DNA of 64,000 nt. It comes from RGIG8124 sp045130665 (GTDB taxonomy: Bacteria; Bacillota; Clostridia; Christensenellales; CAG-917). How positions within the stretch are numbered: the stretch's first letter is position 1; the number at the start of each line of letters is the position of its first letter. The translations under genes were made by a program, and so were the position numbers. The notes under the pieces were generated by a model, which did no database searches, had not been told where the DNA came from, and was given only the letters and a program-made list of their open reading frames with translations. The stretch covers positions 372,001 through 436,000 of the forward strand of contig JBGUQC010000004.1 in assembly GCA_045130665.1 (NCBI GenBank), in the 5' to 3' direction. Of the stretch, positions 60,402-64,000 are shown one piece after another.

Positions 60402-61271
60402 ATGATATTTAAAGGCGTTGCCACAGCTTTAATCACCCCATTCAATAAAGATGGTGTAGATTACGAAAGATTAAACACACTATTAGATGACCAAGTCAAT
60501 AATGGTGTAGATGCTATTTTAATACTTGGCACAACAGGTGAACCAGCCACAATGAGTTTAGAAGAAAAGAAAGGAGTTATCTCCTTCACTGTTAAAAAAC
60601 TCAAAGGCAAACTTCCTATTATTGTTGGTGCAGGTTCAAATTCAACAGCAGCAGCTATTGAAATGTCTAAGTTAGCACAAGACATGGGTGCAGACGCCTT
60701 ACTTATCGTGACTCCATTCTATAATAAATGCACACAAGATGGTCTTATTGCTCACTATACAGCAATAGCAGACTCAGTTAATTTACCAATAATTGCATAT
60801 AATGTTCCAAGCAGAACAGGTGTTAACATTCTCCCTGCAACATTTGCAAAGATAGCAGAACATAAAAACATTGTTGCTATTAAAGAAGCAAGTGGAAATA
60901 TGGAACAAATTGAGGAATGTATTCGTTTATCTAAAGGAAAAGCAGTTGTTTATTCCGGTGATGATGGTATTACTATCCCAATCATGGCAATGGGTGGCGA
61001 AGGAATTATCTCAGTTGCTTCAAACGTTATCCCAGGATTTGTTTCTGAAATGTGTGATAGTTTCTATGCAGGAGATATTAAGAAAGCTGCAGACATGCAA
61101 CTTAAGATGCTCCCATTCGTTAAATCATTATTCTGTGAAGTAAACCCAATACCAGTAAAACGTGCTGCAGAAGAATTAGGTTTTGCAGATGGTACAATTC
61201 GTTTACCATTAACACGTATGACAGACAAGAATGCTGAAGTACTTTTAGCACAATTAAAAGAGTTAAGATAA
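60402..61271 (+). CDS. dapA: 4-hydroxy-tetrahydrodipicolinate synthase
   Basis: The 289-residue TIM-barrel aldolase has GTTGEPATMS (44-52), YNVPSRTG with Y133 and R138, and VAIKEASG with Schiff-base K161. It condenses pyruvate and aspartate semialdehyde for DAP and lysine. The lysine-binding allosteric residues were not checked. Gap of 1 bp from asd and 1 bp to dapB: one transcript. Confidence 0.96.
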   Translation: MIFKGVATALITPFNKDGVDYERLNTLLDDQVNNGVDAILILGTTGEPATMSLEEKKGVISFTVKKLKGKLPIIVGAGSNSTAAAIEMSKLAQDMGADALLIVTPFYNKCTQDGLIAHYTAIADSVNLPIIAYNVPSRTGVNILPATFAKIAEHKNIVAIKEASGNMEQIEECIRLSKGKAVVYSGDDGITIPIMAMGGEGIISVASNVIPGFVSEMCDSFYAGDIKKAADMQLKMLPFVKSLFCEVNPIPVKRAAEELGFADGTIRLPLTRMTDKNAEVLLAQLKELR

Positions 61272-61272
61272 T

Positions 61273-62466
61273 ATGATAAAGATTGCATTATCCGGTGCCG
61301 CAGGCAGAATGTGCCGCACCATTTACAAGTCCCTTATTGCTTCAAAGGATTACGAGATTGTCTATGGAATAGACACATTTATTCCAACAGACCTTCCTTT
61401 CCCTGTTTATGCAGACTGCAAAGACATTAAAGAAAAGGCAGATGTCATTATAGACTTCTCAAGAGCAGACTCTATAGACACTATTCTTCCATATGCAGTA
61501 TCTACAAACACAAAGTTAGTTATTGCAACAACAGGACATAGCAAGCAACAAGAAGAAGCTATTGAAAAAGCATCTAAAAAGATTGCTATATTCAAAGCAT
61601 CTAATATGTCTTTAGGTGTTAACCTTCTTGCAAACCTTTCCAAAGAAGCAACCAAGTTCCTTGGCGATGAATACGACATTGAAATAATTGAAATGCATCA
61701 TAACCAAAAATTAGATGCACCATCCGGCACAGCCATGACACTTGCAGATGAAATCAATTCTGTAAGAGAAACTCCACTCACCCCTCAATTTGGAAGAAGA
61801 GAAACTTCTCATAAGAGAGACAAGAACGAGATTGGTATTCATGCAGTTAGAGGTGGATCCATTGTTGGCAAGCACAATGTTATGTTTATTGGTAAAGGCG
61901 AGATTGTTACACTCTCTCACGAAAGTGCAAGCAAAGAAGTATTTGCAGAAGGCGCATTAAGAGCTGCATCCTTCATTATGGATAAAGCAAATGGATTATA
62001 TGATATGCAATCCATTTTAGGTGATTTCTACGCCGTCACATCCGTTACAGCAGACAAGAACATATCTTTTGTCGAATTACCTTATGTAAGTGCAAACGAA
62101 TTCCTAGCGCTTTTAAAGAGGATTAAAGATGCAGACATATCTTTAGATATGATATCTCAAAATATCAACCCTAATGGTTCTCTCACAATTGGCTTCTCAT
62201 TAAATGATGCAGATCTTCCAGAAGTTAGAAACATGATAACTCCTGGCACAGACTACACTGCCACATCTGGATGTGTAAAACTCAACACTGAAGGTGCTGG
62301 TATGGAGCACAAGAGTGGTGTTGCACTAGAGGTCTTAACTATCTTAAATAATTTAGGTGCTAAAGTTTATGCTATTACGACATCTGAAACAAAGATTTCA
62401 AGTTGTATTAATGCAGAAGTATTAGATGCAGCAGTTATAGCTCTTAAACAATATTACGGAATATAA
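61273..62466 (+). CDS. dapB: 4-hydroxy-tetrahydrodipicolinate reductase fused to aspartokinase-type ACT domains
   Basis: The 397-residue protein is ~140 residues longer than normal DapB. Residues 1-250 are a complete DapB: ALSGAAGRMCR (NAD(P) site, GRMG here GRMC), ATTGHS, EMHHNQKLDAPSGTA with catalytic H142/H143 and K146, GIHAVRGGSIVGKHNVMF, ending GLYDMQSILG. Residues ~251-397 are two ACT modules of the aspartokinase kind (VKLNTEGAGMEHKSGVALEVL, then ITTSETKISSCINAEVLDAAVIAL). In LysC this unit binds lysine or threonine. The reduction step of DAP synthesis may therefore be feedback-regulated in this organism, an inference from the domains only. Confidence 0.93.
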   Translation: MIKIALSGAAGRMCRTIYKSLIASKDYEIVYGIDTFIPTDLPFPVYADCKDIKEKADVIIDFSRADSIDTILPYAVSTNTKLVIATTGHSKQQEEAIEKASKKIAIFKASNMSLGVNLLANLSKEATKFLGDEYDIEIIEMHHNQKLDAPSGTAMTLADEINSVRETPLTPQFGRRETSHKRDKNEIGIHAVRGGSIVGKHNVMFIGKGEIVTLSHESASKEVFAEGALRAASFIMDKANGLYDMQSILGDFYAVTSVTADKNISFVELPYVSANEFLALLKRIKDADISLDMISQNINPNGSLTIGFSLNDADLPEVRNMITPGTDYTATSGCVKLNTEGAGMEHKSGVALEVLTILNNLGAKVYAITTSETKISSCINAEVLDAAVIALKQYYGI

Positions 62467-62490
62467 ATTATAATTATTATTAAACAAAAT

Positions 62491-62521
62491 AAATGGTGCC
62501 CTTTCGAGCACCATTTTTTAT
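62491..62521 (+). terminator. Terminator after dapB
   Basis: aaTGGTGC-cctttcga-GCACCAtttttt; it ends the asd-dapA-dapB transcript and, read in reverse, may serve the convergent surface-protein gene. Confidence 0.85.
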
Positions 62522-62536
62522 TATTTTATTTTTATT

Positions 62537-64000
62537 TTATAATAATGCAGGTAAAACTGGTTCAACAACATCATCATCAAATGCCAACTTTGTTATAGTC
62601 TTAACATCTCCATCTCCATCGTTATAATAAACTAAAATTCCGGTTGTTTTTTCCAATTCAATTATTACATTTTCTCCAAAATCATAACGATAAACATCAA
62701 AGACAGTTCCATCTATAGTTCTTGTTGTCTGTTCACGAGTTGCTTGTTGATATTCCATATAATAATATGTAAATATAACATCAAAACACATTGCGGTTTT
62801 TGCTTCACTTAATGAAAGATTATGTTCTGTAACCCATGCACTATTATATGTATCATATTCATAACCAACAATATTTTCTCTATCACTTAAATCAATATAT
62901 CCTTGTGTTCCATAAATATTTATACTAACAATATCATTCTTACCAATAATTGTTATCTCATCTCCATCCCAATTCCAAGTCATATAAATACCTGTGTTCA
63001 ACATAGAGAGAGCAGTTGCTTGAAGACTTGAAATATTGCCAAATCCTTCAAAAATTGTTGTGGTGGATGAAGAACTGCCGCCACCACCACCTGGCACGTC
63101 AACTACTGTTGTACCATAAGCACTGTAATTGAATTCATAACTTTTATATTGCTCTCTAATGCTGAAGGTAATCTTCTTTAATTTACCATTTTCAAACCAA
63201 ACTCTATAGTTCTCAACATGGTATGATTGGCTTGATCCATTTGGAAGATATTCAAATGTGCTTACTGAATAATAATGAGATGTTGATTGATAACGTGCTT
63301 TACTTGTGAAGTCTATAGTAAATATTCCTGTTTTTGCATAGAATTGATCTGTTAAATCATAAGTTACAGATAAAGTTTGCCAATCACCACTTTGATACAA
63401 CATATTAAATGGATATAATCCTTGGCTATCTTTTCCACCTGTTCTTACATAGTATAATGTATCCACATATTCATCACGCATATCTGTTCCATTAATAGCT
63501 AATGTTCCCGTAGCTTCAGAACTTTGATATGTACTACTATATGCGATAGTACAATTACCATTTAATAAGATTGAATAATCCATAAAAATATCTTCCCAAT
63601 CTTCTTGTTCTATTTGATATTGACTATCAAAGCTATCGCCATTTGGATCAGTAGGAAGAATAGCACGTGTTGGACCAGAAACCTCAACAATTAATGTTAA
63701 AGTAACATTAACTAAGCCTGAAGATGTATAAACACTAAATGGCATTGTGTAAACAGCATCATCCTCATCATATGTAATTGTTATAGAAGCATAAAATGGA
63801 GGAATTTCATGAGAATAACCACCATAAACATCATATGCTTTTGAAGGAATTAATGTTGCTGTTAGGTCATCAGTGGAAATAGTATAGTTTCCAAACATTA
63901 CATCAGCACCATCATTCATTGCAATTTCAAAGGTAGAATCACTAAATAATTTTGCTGTTGCATTAGCAAGACTATAATTAACTTCTTCATTAGTATTTGG
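62537..64000 (-). CDS. Large surface protein, C-terminal part (runs off the right edge)
   Basis: The minus-strand frame remains open to 64000, so the N-terminus lies beyond the window and the ATG at 63919 is internal. The visible ~488 residues are beta-rich, Thr/Ser/Tyr/Asp-rich and nearly Cys-free, as in extracellular adhesin-type repeats. A central linker (GGGGGSSSSTTT, ~residue 280 from 63919) separates two beta-rich domains that look related. No sortase motif or membrane helix is at the C-terminus, which ends VEPVLPALL. Secretion and anchoring signals, if any, must lie outside the window. Confidence 0.6.
   Translation of the reverse strand, partial: PNTNEEVNYSLANATAKLFSDSTFEIAMNDGADVMFGNYTISTDDLTATLIPSKAYDVYGGYSHEIPPFYASITITYDEDDAVYTMPFSVYTSSGLVNVTLTLIVEVSGPTRAILPTDPNGDSFDSQYQIEQEDWEDIFMDYSILLNGNCTIAYSSTYQSSEATGTLAINGTDMRDEYVDTLYYVRTGGKDSQGLYPFNMLYQSGDWQTLSVTYDLTDQFYAKTGIFTIDFTSKARYQSTSHYYSVSTFEYLPNGSSQSYHVENYRVWFENGKLKKITFSIREQYKSYEFNYSAYGTTVVDVPGGGGGSSSSTTTIFEGFGNISSLQATALSMLNTGIYMTWNWDGDEITIIGKNDIVSINIYGTQGYIDLSDRENIVGYEYDTYNSAWVTEHNLSLSEAKTAMCFDVIFTYYYMEYQQATREQTTRTIDGTVFDVYRYDFGENVIIELEKTTGILVYYNDGDGDVKTITKLAFDDDVVEPVLPALL

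Noticed and set aside
1..64000. Mycoplasma-type code (TGA = Trp)
   Set aside because: Trp codons are TGG throughout and TGA serves as stop, for example in many ATGA overlaps.

Overview
The window looks like chromosome from an uncultured, anaerobic, low-GC Gram-positive bacterium (Bacillota, Clostridia-like). The support is: AT-rich sequence with strong AGGAGG-type ribosome binding sites; TGA used as stop; a ferredoxin-dependent 2-oxoacid oxidoreductase; an L27 protein with an N-terminal extension next to its Prp protease; a single-chain glycyl-tRNA synthetase; DAP-pathway genes; and a resident conjugative-type element of the kind common in gut Clostridia. I cannot name the genus.

Positions 1-9262 are accessory DNA. 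They hold the end of an Eco57I-like restriction-modification gene at the left edge; a minus-strand operon of conjugative-element housekeeping genes including PcfJ and PcfK; an HhH-GPD-like protein; a short large-family serine recombinase divergent from a LexA-type repressor; and a SHOCT membrane protein. Two copies of the 3' end of a tRNA-Arg(CCT) gene lie exactly 1000 bp apart (8218-8262 and 9218-9262), inside about 210-bp direct repeats. They read as tandem attachment sites, so ordinary chromosome begins near 9263 and the intact tRNA gene is predicted left of the window.

Positions 9263-33350 carry an Old-Yellow-Enzyme/esterase pair, a giant 1882-residue membrane-anchored TPR/LRR/InlB-repeat protein, a GH27 glycosidase with a FAD oxidoreductase, carA and a carB-dapF fusion, galM, a lipid-kinase-like gene, galE, nagB and a condensation-like acyltransferase. 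Positions 33394-45136 hold tRNA-Thr(GGT), a membrane-fused spermidine synthase homologue, manA converging on a GH38 mannosidase operon, and a five-gene operon ending in thyA-folA. None of the three glycosidases (GH27, GH38, GH2) has a signal peptide. With galM, galE, manA and nagB they fit intracellular breakdown of imported oligosaccharides.

Positions 45200-62466 contain an aquaporin, the four-subunit 2-oxoacid:ferredoxin oxidoreductase, an NYN-domain protein, an OGG1-like glycosylase, the rplU-prp-rpmA operon, a methyltransferase/LURP-one pair, glyS, a five-gene operon of unknown role (membrane protein, TPR protein, HEAT-like protein, amidohydrolase, DUF362), and an asd-dapA-dapB operon. 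The last gene of that operon is a DapB fused to aspartokinase-type ACT domains. A surface protein runs off the right edge.

The most unusual points are the two amino-acid-pathway fusions. CarB carries a DapF-like domain in which the first catalytic cysteine is Asp and other substrate-contact residues differ. DapB carries a regulatory module normally found on aspartokinase. Other points of interest are the tandem tRNA-Arg att sites bracketing a 1-kb mini-element, a 37-bp perfect repeat just after two cargo genes, and the SOS-like control region of the recombinase/repressor pair.
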